Part shown: one piece after another, positions 40,722-49,979 of the stretch
How positions within the stretch are numbered: the first letter of the stretch is position 1
How the letters are laid out: each line of letters opens with the position of its first letter
Assembly (NCBI GenBank): GCA_965207915.1
Contig: OZ242304.1
Coordinates: 1,302,001 to 1,366,000, forward strand
Length of the DNA stretch: 64,000 bases
From: VXNJ01 sp009840625
Lineage (GTDB): Bacteria; Chloroflexota; UBA11872; VXNJ01
Direction of reading: 5' to 3'
Translations under genes and position numbers: made by a program
Notes under the pieces: model-generated
Told to the model about the DNA's origin: nothing
The model's input: only the letters and a program-made list of their open reading frames with translations
The model's database searches: none

Positions 40722-42543
40722 CCGTTACGGTCTTGGCCAGGTTGCGGGGCTGATCGACGTCGCAGCCGCGGCGCACGGCAATGTGATAGGCCAGGAGCTG
40801 GAGCGGCAGGACGTAACCGATGGGGTTGAGCAACCTCGGCAGTTCCGGCAACTCAAACATCCAGTCGGCACGGCGGGCCAATTCGCCGTCGCCCGCGGTG
40901 CCAAGCGCCAGCACTGGCCCGTCGCGGCTCTTGACCTCCTCGAGGTTGGAGATCATCTTGGACCGCATGTCGTTCGACGGCGCCAGGACCACGGTCGGCA
41001 CGCGATGGGTGATGAGGGCGATCGGTCCGTGTTTGAGCTCGCCTGCGGGGTAACCCTCGGCATGGATGTAGCTGAGCTCCTTGAGTTTCAGGGCCCCCTC
41101 CAGGGCGGTGGCGTGCATGGTGCCGCGGCCGATGAAGAAAACGTGCTCGACCCTCTCAAGGGGATGGGCGATCTGCTCGGCCTGGCGGTCCAGCTCCAGT
41201 AGCCGGTCAAGCTGCTTGGGGAGTTCGGCGATGTCCTGGAGGAGCCGGGCGGCGTCTTCTTTGGCGAGATGGCCGCGGGCCTTTCCAAGCGAGACCGCCA
41301 GCAGGTACAGCAGCGCCATCGAAGCGACGTAGGTCTTGGTCGAGGCGACCCCGATTTCCGGCCCGGCGCGGGTGCTGATCGTGGCCTGGGCGGCGCGGGC
41401 CAGCGACGACCCGGGAACGTTGGTCAACGCCAGCAGGGCGGGCTCGCCGTCGATCGCCGCAACCGCCTGGAGGGTGTCGAAGGTTTCGCCGGACTGGGAA
41501 ACCGCCACCACCAGGGTGCGGGGACCGGGCGGGACCGGTCGGTGCTGGAATTCGGCCGCGTTTTCGATCTCGGCCGGCACCCCGGCGATGTTCTCCAGGT
41601 AATGCCGGCCGACAAGGGCGGCGTGCAGCGAGGTTCCGCAGGCCAGCAGCAGGACCCGCTCGATCTCGGCCGGCGGCACGGCGAGTTCGGCCAGGTCGCC
41701 GAGCTCGACACGGGACCGGCCGGCCAGTATCCGTCCCCGGAGCGTGTCGGCCAGGGCCCGCGGCTGCTCGAATATCTCCTTCTGCATGAAGTGCCGGTAG
41801 GTGCCGCGCTCGGCCAGGGCCGGGGTCCAGGGGGCGTGGGAGATTTCACGGCGGACCGGCCCGTCAGGCCCCCAGACTTCGATCGCGGAGCGGCTAATCC
41901 GGGCGACGTCGCCGTTTTCAAGGTGCATTATTCGGCGGGTGTGGGGGATCAACGCGGGAACGTCGGAGGCGATGAGGTTCTCGCCCTCGCCGACCCCGAT
42001 CGCCAGCGGGCTGTACTGGCGCGCGGCCATGATCACGTCTTGCTCGCTGGCCCAGAGTGCGATGAACGCAAAGCTCCCCGAAAGGCGGGCGGTGGTGCGC
42101 TGCACCGCCCTGGCGAATCCCGATCCTTGCCGCAGTTCGCGCGCAATCAGGTGGACGATTACCTCGGTGTCGGTCTCGGACGCAAAAACTACGCCTTCCT
42201 CGGCCAGCTCGGCCCGCAACGGCCGGAAGTTGTCGATGATTCCGTTGTGCACGACCGCCACCCGGCCGCTGCTGTCGGTGTGCGGATGGGCGTTGGGGAT
42301 GTTGGGCCGTCCATGAGTGGCCCAGCGGGTATGCCCGATTCCGGAATTGGCGGCGATCGGCTGTTCGTGGACCGCCGCCACCAGCTTCTCCAGCTTGCCG
42401 ACGCGCCGAATGACCTGCAGATCGGACCCGTTGGGGAAGGCCACTCCGGCCGAATCGTAGCCTCGGTATTCGAGTCGCCGCAGGCCTTCTATCACTACCG
42501 GCGCAGCCGCCTGCGGGCCGCAGTAACCGACTATTCCACACAC
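40714..42543 (-). CDS. glmS: Glutamine--fructose-6-phosphate aminotransferase
   Basis: Makes glucosamine 6-phosphate for cell-wall precursors. The processed N-terminus is MCGIVGYCG with the catalytic Cys. The glutaminase domain includes GIGHTRWATHGRPNIPNAHP; the two SIS domains show CGTSLHAALVGRHYLE, VVAVSQSGETFDTLQAVAAI and VFFIGRGTMHATALEGALKL, and the C-terminus ends in AKTVTVE. It has 609 residues as expected. The last 8 bp overlap the start of the tri-domain lipoprotein gene, so the two are likely co-transcribed. No glmS ribozyme was recognised upstream. Confidence 0.96.
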   Translation of the reverse strand: MCGIVGYCGPQAAAPVVIEGLRRLEYRGYDSAGVAFPNGSDLQVIRRVGKLEKLVAAVHEQPIAANSGIGHTRWATHGRPNIPNAHPHTDSSGRVAVVHNGIIDNFRPLRAELAEEGVVFASETDTEVIVHLIARELRQGSGFARAVQRTTARLSGSFAFIALWASEQDVIMAARQYSPLAIGVGEGENLIASDVPALIPHTRRIMHLENGDVARISRSAIEVWGPDGPVRREISHAPWTPALAERGTYRHFMQKEIFEQPRALADTLRGRILAGRSRVELGDLAELAVPPAEIERVLLLACGTSLHAALVGRHYLENIAGVPAEIENAAEFQHRPVPPGPRTLVVAVSQSGETFDTLQAVAAIDGEPALLALTNVPGSSLARAAQATISTRAGPEIGVASTKTYVASMALLYLLAVSLGKARGHLAKEDAARLLQDIAELPKQLDRLLELDRQAEQIAHPLERVEHVFFIGRGTMHATALEGALKLKELSYIHAEGYPAGELKHGPIALITHRVPTVVLAPSNDMRSKMISNLEEVKSRDGPVLALGTAGDGELARRADWMFELPELPRLLNPIGYVLPLQLLAYHIAVRRGCDVDQPRNLAKTVTVE

Positions 42544-42599
42544 CCTGGTTCAGGTCCTTGCGAAGCTGGCGGAGGCCGCGGGTAAACCCATTAAAAATC

Positions 42600-42760
42600 T
42601 AAACTCGTATTAGGGGCTTACATACCTGAGTTGACAACGCCAACCAGTACGCAGTCACGCCGTCTCGCCGACGGCCGGGGGAAGAACCCCACCCCCGAGA
42701 GCCCTGCTCAGGACATTGATCGCCGCGTTGTGGTCGCGGTCCAGCACCAGACCGCATCCG
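42600..42760 (-). ncRNA. Predicted omega RNA (reRNA) region of the TnpB element
   Basis: In IS605-type TnpB elements the guide RNA is made from the 3' end of tnpB and the right end of the element. Here that would be this stretch, with the guide read from the sequence beyond the right end. The exact limits are not visible without a covariance search, so this is inference from family biology. Confidence 0.25.
42607..42618. repeat. Flanking repeat at the TnpB right end (GTATTAGGGGCT)
   Basis: Matches GTATAGGGGCT at 43873-43883 on the same strand apart from one extra T. Just inside lies ACATACCTGAG, the approximate complement of CTCAGATGTAT at the other end. Together they may mark the element's ends. 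Confidence 0.4.
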
Positions 42761-43803
42761 CAGCGATGCGTTCGCACCGACAGGCTCTTTTTCACCCTAG
42801 CTCCGCAACCCGAGCATATCTGCGAGGTGTAGCTGGGGTCAACGAATACAAGCTCTCTGCCGGCCCATGCTGCCTTGCAGAGAAGCTGATTTACGATTCG
42901 GCGCCAGCTTTGTTCGTTGATAGACCGGTTAAGGCCCGCCTTGCGCCGGCCGCCGGACGCCGTCATCTTCCGCACTGCCAGCTTTTCCACGGCGATGAAC
43001 CCGTGCCTTGAAACCAGGTCGGTGGTGATTTCATGGCACCGGTTCCGATCCCTGACCCGCGCCCGCGAGTGCGCGTTGGCAAGAATTCGACGGCGCTTGC
43101 GATATTTGTTGCTGCCCTTCTTGCACGCCGACAGTCGACGCTGCTTGCCGACCAGTTCATTGCGATCTACCGGCCGGCGCTCGATCCTCTCGCCATCGCT
43201 GGTGGTAATGCGCGAGAGAACTCCCATGTCCAGGCCGACCCGGGCCGGGTTGTGCGGCAAGGGCTCGATCTCGACCGCGTAGACAAGGCTCACTCCGATG
43301 CGCCGCCCTTTGAAAGTTATGCGAATGGACTTGAGATTTTCCTCGGGCGGCAATTCGACCTTGGTCCGCAGCCTGATGACCGGCAGGCCCTTGATCTTTA
43401 GTGCGTAACCGCGCCGGTCGGGCTTTACCATTCCCAGACCTGCTTGCTCCAGTTGGATGGTGCGGTAGCGGTTACGGGGCTTGAACCGGGGATAGCCGGG
43501 CTCATCACCATTCCTTACCCGGCGGTGGAACACTTGCCTCGCCTGATCCATCCGAAACAGCACCCCGCGGCCGACATTTACCGACAGATTCATCCAGAAG
43601 TCGTCCGAATTGCGCAACGCGGTGAACGCTTTGAAGCGATCGTAAAGCGAATCGCTTTTGCCGGTCTCCTCGTACTGTTTGCGCCACAGTTCCAGTTCGG
43701 CGTTGTAGAGCTCCGCGCTCGCGGCCAGCACCCGGTTGAGATGGACGCAGCCCCGGCGCGAGGCGTAGCCACGCTGGCAGAAGGTGCGCATGAACTTGGG
43801 CAT
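42655..43803 (-). CDS. tnpB: TnpB, RNA-guided endonuclease of an IS200/IS605-type element
   Basis: A 382-residue TnpB (IS1341-type). The RuvC-like active site is complete: Asp about residue 192 in VGLDMGVLSRITTSDG, Glu about 273 in FIAVEKLAVRKMT and Asp about 355 in DRDHNAAINVL. The zinc finger is CSGCG and CGCG between them. The N-terminal part (YNAELELWRKQYEETGK) is typical. No tnpA lies next to it, so it would need a transposase from elsewhere for mobility. It sits between the glmS and gdhA upstream regions, disturbing neither gene. No frameshift is seen. Confidence 0.95.
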   Translation of the reverse strand: MPKFMRTFCQRGYASRRGCVHLNRVLAASAELYNAELELWRKQYEETGKSDSLYDRFKAFTALRNSDDFWMNLSVNVGRGVLFRMDQARQVFHRRVRNGDEPGYPRFKPRNRYRTIQLEQAGLGMVKPDRRGYALKIKGLPVIRLRTKVELPPEENLKSIRITFKGRRIGVSLVYAVEIEPLPHNPARVGLDMGVLSRITTSDGERIERRPVDRNELVGKQRRLSACKKGSNKYRKRRRILANAHSRARVRDRNRCHEITTDLVSRHGFIAVEKLAVRKMTASGGRRKAGLNRSINEQSWRRIVNQLLCKAAWAGRELVFVDPSYTSQICSGCGARVKKSLSVRTHRCGCGLVLDRDHNAAINVLSRALGGGVLPPAVGETA

Positions 43804-43872
43804 CGCCGCTGTATCAGAGTCGTATCGAAGACGTTACAAAGGCGTAAAGTATAGGACATCCGAGCCTCAGAT

Positions 43873-43883
43873 GTATAGGGGCT
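43873..43883. repeat. Flanking repeat at the TnpB left end (GTATAGGGGCT)
   Basis: Direct-repeat partner of 42607-42618, preceded by CTCAGATG, which resembles the complement of the right-end ACATACCTGAG. It could be the left end of the element or part of the target. Confidence 0.4.
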
Positions 43884-44049
43884 CCTGCCCAATTCCGGGC
43901 GCCAATGGCCCGGCTGCCTGGACGACCGGTCGATAATCCCCGCCGGCGCCGTTTGGCACCTGACGGATTGCCTTTGGAATCAGAGTTTGGTCAACTTGGG
44001 TATAAAAACACCATTACCAACTAACAATGGGGTTAGGGGGAGGTGGACG

Positions 44050-45288
44050 ATGGGTCCGCTTGAATCTGCACAGTTGCAGTTTGACAAGGCCGCCGACTGC
44101 ATCGGTCTTGACGACAACCTGCGCCGCGCGCTGCGAGCGATAAAGCGCGAGTTGACCGTGAATTTCCCGGTCGAGATGGATGACGGGACGCTGCAAGTGT
44201 TCCGCGGCTACCGGATCCACCACAACATCATCCGCGGGCCGGCCAAGGGCGGGTTGCGCTACCACCCGGAAACCGATGCCGACGAGGTGCGGGCGCTGGC
44301 CATGCTGATGACCTGGAAGTGTGCGCTGGTCGGGCTGCCCTTCGGTGGCGCCAAGGGCGGGGTTGCGGTCGACCCCGGCAAGCTGTCGGCCGGCGAGCTT
44401 GAGAACTTGACCCGGCGCTACGCGACCGAAATCGTCCCTTTGATCGGACCGGAAATGGATATCCCGGCACCCGATGTAGGGACCAACGCCCAGGTCATGG
44501 CCTGGATTATGGACACGATCTCGATGCATCGCGGCTACTCAGTCCCGGCGGTGGTGACTGGCAAGCCGGTCGCGGTCGGCGGGTCGGTCGGCAGGGGGAG
44601 TGCGACCGCGCTGGGATTGCTCAACTGCACCAAGGAGCACCTCGCCCACGCAGGTCTGTGCGGGGAGGGCATGAGCGTAGCGATTCAGGGCGCCGGCAAT
44701 GTCGGGTTCAGCGCCGCACGGCTGTTTGCCGCCGAGGAATTCAAGGTTGTCGCGGTCAGTGACGTCCACGGCGGCGTCTACAGCTCCGAGGGCATTGACA
44801 TCGCCGCGCTGGAACGACACATGGCCGACTCCGGGATGGTGCCCGGCCTGGACGGCTCCGAAGATATATCCAACTCCGAATTGCTGGCCCTGGACGTGGA
44901 TCTGCTGCTGCCGGCCGCTCTCGAAGGCCAGATCAACGCCGGAAACGCCGAAGCGATCCGCGCCCGTTTGGTCGTTGAAGGCGCCAACGGCCCGGTGGAC
45001 TTTGAGGGCGATCGGATCCTGCGCGAGCGGGGAATCCCGATCCTGCCCGACATACTGGCCAACTCCGGCGGCGCGATCGTCTCGTACTTTGAGTGGGTGC
45101 AGGGGTTGCAGCAGTTCTTCTGGGACCGCGAACGGATCGTTGCCGAGCTGGACCGCCACATACGGCAGGCCTACCGACGGGTCAGTACCCTGGCCGAGGA
45201 CGACGACTGCAGCCTTCGGGATGCCGCGTGGGCGGTCGCGATCGGCCAGGTCGCCGAAGCCGCCCGGTTGCGCGGCATCTTTCCCTGA
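44050..45288 (+). CDS. gdhA: Glutamate dehydrogenase (Glu/Leu/Phe/Val family)
   Basis: Interconverts glutamate and 2-oxoglutarate with ammonia. Motifs visible are FPVEMDDGTLQVFRGYRIHH, GPAKGGLRYHPETDADEVRA, LPFGGAKGGVAVDP (catalytic Lys), MDIPAPDVGTNAQVMAWIMD, and the dinucleotide site VAIQGAGNVGFSAARLF; VVEGANGP is near the C-terminus. ATG at 44050 is preceded by GGGGGAGGTGG, so I prefer it to the GTG/ATG frame start at 43987. This gives 412 residues, normal for the hexameric class. The 246-bp spacer upstream contains the TnpB left flank. Confidence 0.95.
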   Translation: MGPLESAQLQFDKAADCIGLDDNLRRALRAIKRELTVNFPVEMDDGTLQVFRGYRIHHNIIRGPAKGGLRYHPETDADEVRALAMLMTWKCALVGLPFGGAKGGVAVDPGKLSAGELENLTRRYATEIVPLIGPEMDIPAPDVGTNAQVMAWIMDTISMHRGYSVPAVVTGKPVAVGGSVGRGSATALGLLNCTKEHLAHAGLCGEGMSVAIQGAGNVGFSAARLFAAEEFKVVAVSDVHGGVYSSEGIDIAALERHMADSGMVPGLDGSEDISNSELLALDVDLLLPAALEGQINAGNAEAIRARLVVEGANGPVDFEGDRILRERGIPILPDILANSGGAIVSYFEWVQGLQQFFWDRERIVAELDRHIRQAYRRVSTLAEDDDCSLRDAAWAVAIGQVAEAARLRGIFP

Positions 45289-45319
45289 GTGCCAAGCCCG
45301 GGGCCTCGGTCTGGGCGGC

Positions 45320-46672
45320 CTACGGGCCAGTCAGGTGCAAGTCGGCGAAGTCGAGGAAACACTGCCAGTCGTATTCGGTGACGGCGTGCCCGCCGGTTCG
45401 GACGTGGTAACCAACGTCGTTCATAACCGGCTTATCGACCGGAGGCCGCGCAGCTATCCTGAGCGAGCGCTTGCCGAGTAGCTCGTAGGCGGGGCCGGCC
45501 GCGCGGGTAGCCAGGAATTCGCCGTGCGGATCGGCCCACCCGTCGTCCGCGCCGCTGGCCACGTACACAGGCCTCGGCGCGACCAGGGCCAACAGCATGT
45601 GCTGGTCGAATGGCAGGTCGTTCTCGCGTCCGTTGAAGGCCTTGTAATTCCCGCAGAACCAGTGCGGGAATCGCACGTTGCAGATCTCGACCGTTTCGCC
45701 CGACAGGTGGCGCGCCAGCGCCGCCCCACAGCCGCCAGAATTTACCGGGATCACCATCGCGAACCGTTCGTCGGCGGCCCCGGCCCAGAGCGCGGCCTTG
45801 CCCAGGCGCGAATGCCCCAGGACGCAGACCCTTGACGCGTCCACGGCGGGCATGAATTCCAGGTAGTCGAGTGCCCGCGAGAGTCCCCAGGCCCAGGCCG
45901 CGACGCTCCCCCAGTCGCCGGGCCCGGGGAGCGGCGCAAGGCCGTGGACGCCGTTTTCGAAGCCGTCGTCGTAGTCCGGGTCGATGTCGCCGTAGCAGAT
46001 GGTGGCCAGGGCGTAGCCGCGGGATAGCACCTTTTCCAATTGCCAGCGCGACTGCGACTGCCCGCGCCTGCCGGGTACCCGGCCCGGGGTTCGGAGCGTC
46101 CAACCGTCGCTGAGCTTTATTCCCGGGTCGGGATGGATGCCGTAATTGCCGCGGAAATTAAGGCCCAGAAACGCCGGCACCGGCTTGGTTGCCGCCGCCG
46201 GCGTGTAGATGAGCATGTCCATGCCGGGCGAACCGGGCTCGCCGTAAAAGTCGATCCGCACCTGGCGCCGGTTGGCAAGCCCGTCCAGGACGCTGTCCCG
46301 TTCTTCGAATACTTCAATCTTGAATCCCGAAGAGCGTGGGGCAGCGCCGAACATCTGGTCGGTAAAGAGCGCCAGCAGCTCGGCCCGGCGGGCCGGCCAC
46401 TGCTCCGCGGCCTCCACCGGGGTGCCGTCGGCCATCTTCAGGAGTTCGGGTAGTTCGTAGGCCGGGGGCCCGGAATCGAGCCAGCCGAACCCTTCCGGGC
46501 GGGCGCGGATCGAGAAATCGGAAAGCTCGTCCGGGTTCAGAGAGACTAGATCCCACCAGAGATCGTGGCCGCGGCCGTGGCGCGACCAGGCACCCAACGC
46601 CAGCAGCGGGATCGGATACGGCGCAAAGCAGCCTTTATCCCCGGTTCTGATTTCCTGGTCGTTTGCTGCCAA
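45320..46672 (-). CDS. Glucuronoyl/acetyl-xylan esterase-like hydrolase (CE15-like)
   Basis: A 450-residue alpha/beta hydrolase similar to carbohydrate esterases of the CE15 or acetyl xylan esterase type, which cut ester links in plant or algal polysaccharides. The N-terminal EAAEQWPARRAELLALFTDQ and the nucleophile elbow SRVCVLGHSRLGKAALWAGA (Gly-His-Ser) support this, as does DERFAMVIPVNSGGCGAALA. Other seen pieces are PVPAFLGLNFRGNYG and VYVASGADDGWADPHGEFL. No signal peptide is evident from TTG at 46672, and the conserved part starts near residue 60, so the true start may be lower. Substrate is inferred. Confidence 0.78.
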   Translation of the reverse strand: MAANDQEIRTGDKGCFAPYPIPLLALGAWSRHGRGHDLWWDLVSLNPDELSDFSIRARPEGFGWLDSGPPAYELPELLKMADGTPVEAAEQWPARRAELLALFTDQMFGAAPRSSGFKIEVFEERDSVLDGLANRRQVRIDFYGEPGSPGMDMLIYTPAAATKPVPAFLGLNFRGNYGIHPDPGIKLSDGWTLRTPGRVPGRRGQSQSRWQLEKVLSRGYALATICYGDIDPDYDDGFENGVHGLAPLPGPGDWGSVAAWAWGLSRALDYLEFMPAVDASRVCVLGHSRLGKAALWAGAADERFAMVIPVNSGGCGAALARHLSGETVEICNVRFPHWFCGNYKAFNGRENDLPFDQHMLLALVAPRPVYVASGADDGWADPHGEFLATRAAGPAYELLGKRSLRIAARPPVDKPVMNDVGYHVRTGGHAVTEYDWQCFLDFADLHLTGP

Positions 46673-46776
46673 GGGCCGCTGCCTTGCGGGGACCGTCCGT
46701 TTACCGATTTTGCCGGAGATTGAGCCGTTCGGGACGCAGTCCGGAATGCGGCAGGGATCGCGTGATCAAGGCGCGA

Positions 46777-49700
46777 TCAGTCGTCAAATCCCTGCTGGGA
46801 GGCGCCGAGATGTCGCGCGTTCTCGGTCACGGTGCGCCGGGTGCGCTCGTCGTAGCCTGCGGGGTCACGACTGGCGCCCTGGATCTCGACCGAAATTTCC
46901 ACCCCCTCGCCCAGGTGGGAAACGACTTCCTCCATGATCTGACCGATGTCGGACACGCCGCGCACCGAATCGATCGCAAATGTTGCGAAGAAACGGGTCT
47001 TTCGATTAATCGTGTCTGTAGGTGGTGGACCGCACGGCGGATCGATATCGGGCGGAGGATCGGCCGGTTTGACCCGCTTCGGGTGCAGGATCAGTCCGCC
47101 GTTTCCTGACTCGGACTTCTGGTATCCGAAAAGGTTCTCCGGCACCGGCATCTGCGGGGCTTCCGCGGCCGCGTTCAAGAGCACCTGTCGCGAGCAGAGC
47201 CTCGCCAGGTAGGGATAGCGGGCGTAATGCTGCCAGAGATCATCGATTGCGATCTCATCGTCTTTCGGCCAGAGCCGGTACCCGTCCAGGTCCATCCGGA
47301 TCCGGCGGGGGCTGAATTTATCGATCAGGCGCTCCTCGGACAGCATCCGGGTCGAGGCCGAAGCGGCGATATCGCCCTGGGCGCGCAGCGCGATGACCTG
47401 CCAGGAAACTTCGGCCGTTCCCGGTTGCCCGACCGGGTCCAGCACGAACCGGTAGGTCTCGGCGATCTGGGCGCCGACGTGCGCTTTCGAACTCTGGAGC
47501 TGCTCGCGGGCCTGGGCCTGTTGGTGGGCGGTCAGGTTCAGCGATTCCTGATCCATTACGATCGAGGCCCAGGCCAGCTGCAGGCGGGCCGAACGGCGAA
47601 GATCCGGGAGCCTTTCGGCGTCGGCGGCCGCGAACACCAGCAGGTTGCGGTTCAGGCGCGGACCGGCCGCGCGCTGGGCAAGGATCCTTGCGGCCAGCTC
47701 GGTGGCGGCGGATTCGGACTCGCGGGCCGCGTGCGGATGATCCGGCGAGAGGATCACCAGGCGCGCCCCGTCGTCTCGGTCGTCGACGTCGCCCGGTCCG
47801 GCCGCGAACGCGTGCACCGCCCGAAACCGCCCGTGGTCGCGCTGGGCGGCGATCAGGTGGCCTATTTCGGCGTCGGCGTCGGCGTCGGAGAAATTCGACT
47901 CGGCCCGGTCGTGGGCCGTCCTGGTCACGTTCGGCTGCAGCGAGTACCAGTACTGCCCGCCGTCGGCATACAGGTGGTTCGAGCGTCCGGCCAGCTGGGA
48001 GAGGGCGTCGGCGAACTGGGCCGGAGGCTCCCCGGGCTGGGCCGCCCCCAGCACCGCCTGGCGCACATCGATGCGCTGCGATCCGGCCTGGCCCGGCGCC
48101 GATCCCATGTACACAGTCCTGGCCACCCGGCGGGCGGCGTGGACTTTCCCGAAGTGGCGCTGCTCGGAGTCGAGCCGCACCGGCTCGGAATTGGCCCCGG
48201 CGACGTCGGACTTGATCACCGGGTCCCAGCCGTCCTCAAGGTATTTCTTCAGCTCGCTGGAGACCCGGCTAGCGTGCATCGGCAGGGTCCCGGGCATGAT
48301 CAGCAGGTTCTTATCGCCCGAGCCCCAAAGTTCGGCGATCACCAGCGCCATCAACCGCAAGACCCCGCGCGTTCGCTGGAACTTGTCCAGCGACGACCAC
48401 TCGCTGAAAAGGTGATCGAACAGCGCAGGGTGCACTGGGTAGGTGGCGGCCAGGCGCTCGCGGTAGGATCGTTCCCGGCATTCGGCCGGAAAATGATCGG
48501 GGTGCTCGCGGTACATGCGCAGGAAGGCGTCGATCACCTGGCCGCGGGCGCTGGCGTTGGAGGCCGGCATCTGGTCGAAAAGCCGCCTCCGCACTATTTC
48601 GAACGACTCGTCGGCCTGGGCCGGCTGCCACTGCGAGGCCTTGCGCGAGACCACGTTGTGCAGGCGGGCCAGCGCCAGTTGGCCCCGCTCGCCGCCGACC
48701 TCGAGGTCGGATTGCGGGACCGAAATCAGGGCCACCACTCCCTGGCAGCGTTCCACGTTCTCGGTCAGCGCCTGGGCGAAGGTGAACTGGGTGTCAAAGT
48801 ACCCGCCCGGAAGCCTTTCGCCGTCGCCGGGATCGCGCAGGTCGCGGGCGTACGCCACCCACTCGTCGATCAGGATCAGCGCCGGCGAGCATTGGTCGAA
48901 GAGTTCGGCCAGGCTTTCGCCGGGATTGGTGCCGGTCTCATCGGCCCGCCGAAGGATCTCGTAACCTGCGCGTCCGCCCAGCTGCCAGGCCATCTGGCCC
49001 CAGAGCGTGTTGAGGGTGATATCGTCTGCGACTTTGACCGGATCGCCGGGCTTGAGCTGGGTGCCGACCAGAACTGCGCGCGAAACGTTTTCGGGGACGC
49101 TCAGGCCTTCGGCGGCCAGCGCCTCGCCCACGCCCGGCAGCTCGGCCGCCGGTATCCCGGAAGCCAGGTGGTAGAGGGCGATCAAGCTGTGGGTCTTACC
49201 GCCCCCGAAATTGGTCTGCAGTTCGACGACCGGTTCCCCGCCCTGACCGGACAAGCGCCGGGCCGCTCCTGTGATAAGTCCTGTAAGGCCCCCGGTCAGA
49301 TAGGTGCGGGCAAAGAACGTCTGAGGGTCAAGGTACTGGCGATCCGCCGCACCCTCGTGAACGGCGTGCAGGTCGGCGGCGTATTCGGCCTGTTCGAACC
49401 GGTTCTCAGCGACGTCGTGGTGCGGGTCTACGATTTCGCGCCAGGGCAGGAGCCCGGCCAGCGGCTCGCCGCTGGTTGAACGCGCGACCCTTCGCTGACG
49501 GGTGCGGCGCTCTTCCTCGAACACCTGGCGCTGCAGGTCGATCCTTAGTTCGCGGACCCGGGCGCGCTGCTTGGCGGCGCGGAAGAGTTCGAGCACGCGC
49601 TCCATCGAGTCCAGCGCCCGGTAGGCGTCGTCGGATGAGATTGAGTCTTGGTGGGCCCAGCGGTTGCGGGCGTCGCGGACCTCGAACACCAGCGAGCGGT

Positions 49701-49941
49701 GGGCGGGCGAGAACTGCCGCGACCAGACCCGCTCCCAGGCCGGCGGGCTGAGGATCCCCGACAGCAGCAGCGAGAGATCGTGGGACCCGGGCATCGGGGC
49801 GTGCGGACCGGTCGGCCCGCCGACGCTGTGCTCCCAGTTATCCCCGTACAGGGTCCGCATCGCATTCTCGACCGGCCCGCGCAGACCGTCGCGGGTGAGC
49901 TCCAGGGCCTTGCCGATGCGTTCGTGGTTGGTCATCGCCAT
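46777..49941 (-). CDS. Swt1-family HEPN domain plus DUF499 P-loop ATPase (BrxC/PglY-like)
   Basis: A 1054-residue protein, third gene of the defence-like operon. Residues 1-120 are a Swt1-type HEPN domain: the HEPN ribonuclease motif appears as RNRWAHQ (Arg and His five apart). The remainder is DUF499: Walker A in LQTNFGGGKTHSLIALYHLA (about 243-251), Walker B in PALILIDEWVAYARDL, and a C-terminal section with LWQHYARYPYLARL. DUF499 ATPases are the BrxC/PglY component of BREX systems and move on or sense DNA. The ATG lies 38 bp after the methyltransferase stop. Its exact role here (motor, sensor or toxin) is inference. Confidence 0.85.
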   Translation of the reverse strand: MAMTNHERIGKALELTRDGLRGPVENAMRTLYGDNWEHSVGGPTGPHAPMPGSHDLSLLLSGILSPPAWERVWSRQFSPAHRSLVFEVRDARNRWAHQDSISSDDAYRALDSMERVLELFRAAKQRARVRELRIDLQRQVFEEERRTRQRRVARSTSGEPLAGLLPWREIVDPHHDVAENRFEQAEYAADLHAVHEGAADRQYLDPQTFFARTYLTGGLTGLITGAARRLSGQGGEPVVELQTNFGGGKTHSLIALYHLASGIPAAELPGVGEALAAEGLSVPENVSRAVLVGTQLKPGDPVKVADDITLNTLWGQMAWQLGGRAGYEILRRADETGTNPGESLAELFDQCSPALILIDEWVAYARDLRDPGDGERLPGGYFDTQFTFAQALTENVERCQGVVALISVPQSDLEVGGERGQLALARLHNVVSRKASQWQPAQADESFEIVRRRLFDQMPASNASARGQVIDAFLRMYREHPDHFPAECRERSYRERLAATYPVHPALFDHLFSEWSSLDKFQRTRGVLRLMALVIAELWGSGDKNLLIMPGTLPMHASRVSSELKKYLEDGWDPVIKSDVAGANSEPVRLDSEQRHFGKVHAARRVARTVYMGSAPGQAGSQRIDVRQAVLGAAQPGEPPAQFADALSQLAGRSNHLYADGGQYWYSLQPNVTRTAHDRAESNFSDADADAEIGHLIAAQRDHGRFRAVHAFAAGPGDVDDRDDGARLVILSPDHPHAARESESAATELAARILAQRAAGPRLNRNLLVFAAADAERLPDLRRSARLQLAWASIVMDQESLNLTAHQQAQAREQLQSSKAHVGAQIAETYRFVLDPVGQPGTAEVSWQVIALRAQGDIAASASTRMLSEERLIDKFSPRRIRMDLDGYRLWPKDDEIAIDDLWQHYARYPYLARLCSRQVLLNAAAEAPQMPVPENLFGYQKSESGNGGLILHPKRVKPADPPPDIDPPCGPPPTDTINRKTRFFATFAIDSVRGVSDIGQIMEEVVSHLGEGVEISVEIQGASRDPAGYDERTRRTVTENARHLGASQQGFDD

Positions 49942-49979
49942 TGGAAGATCTACCTCTCAGGGCGCCAGGTCGGTGATGG

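Noticed and set aside
42544..42654. glmS ribozyme upstream of glmS
   Set aside because: The conserved ribozyme core and pairing were not recognised; the region is the right flank of the TnpB element.
47227..49479. 750-codon open frame on the plus strand
   Set aside because: It lies entirely opposite the DUF499 gene and has a Gly/Arg/Val/Gln-skewed composition without motifs; it is a high-GC antisense shadow.
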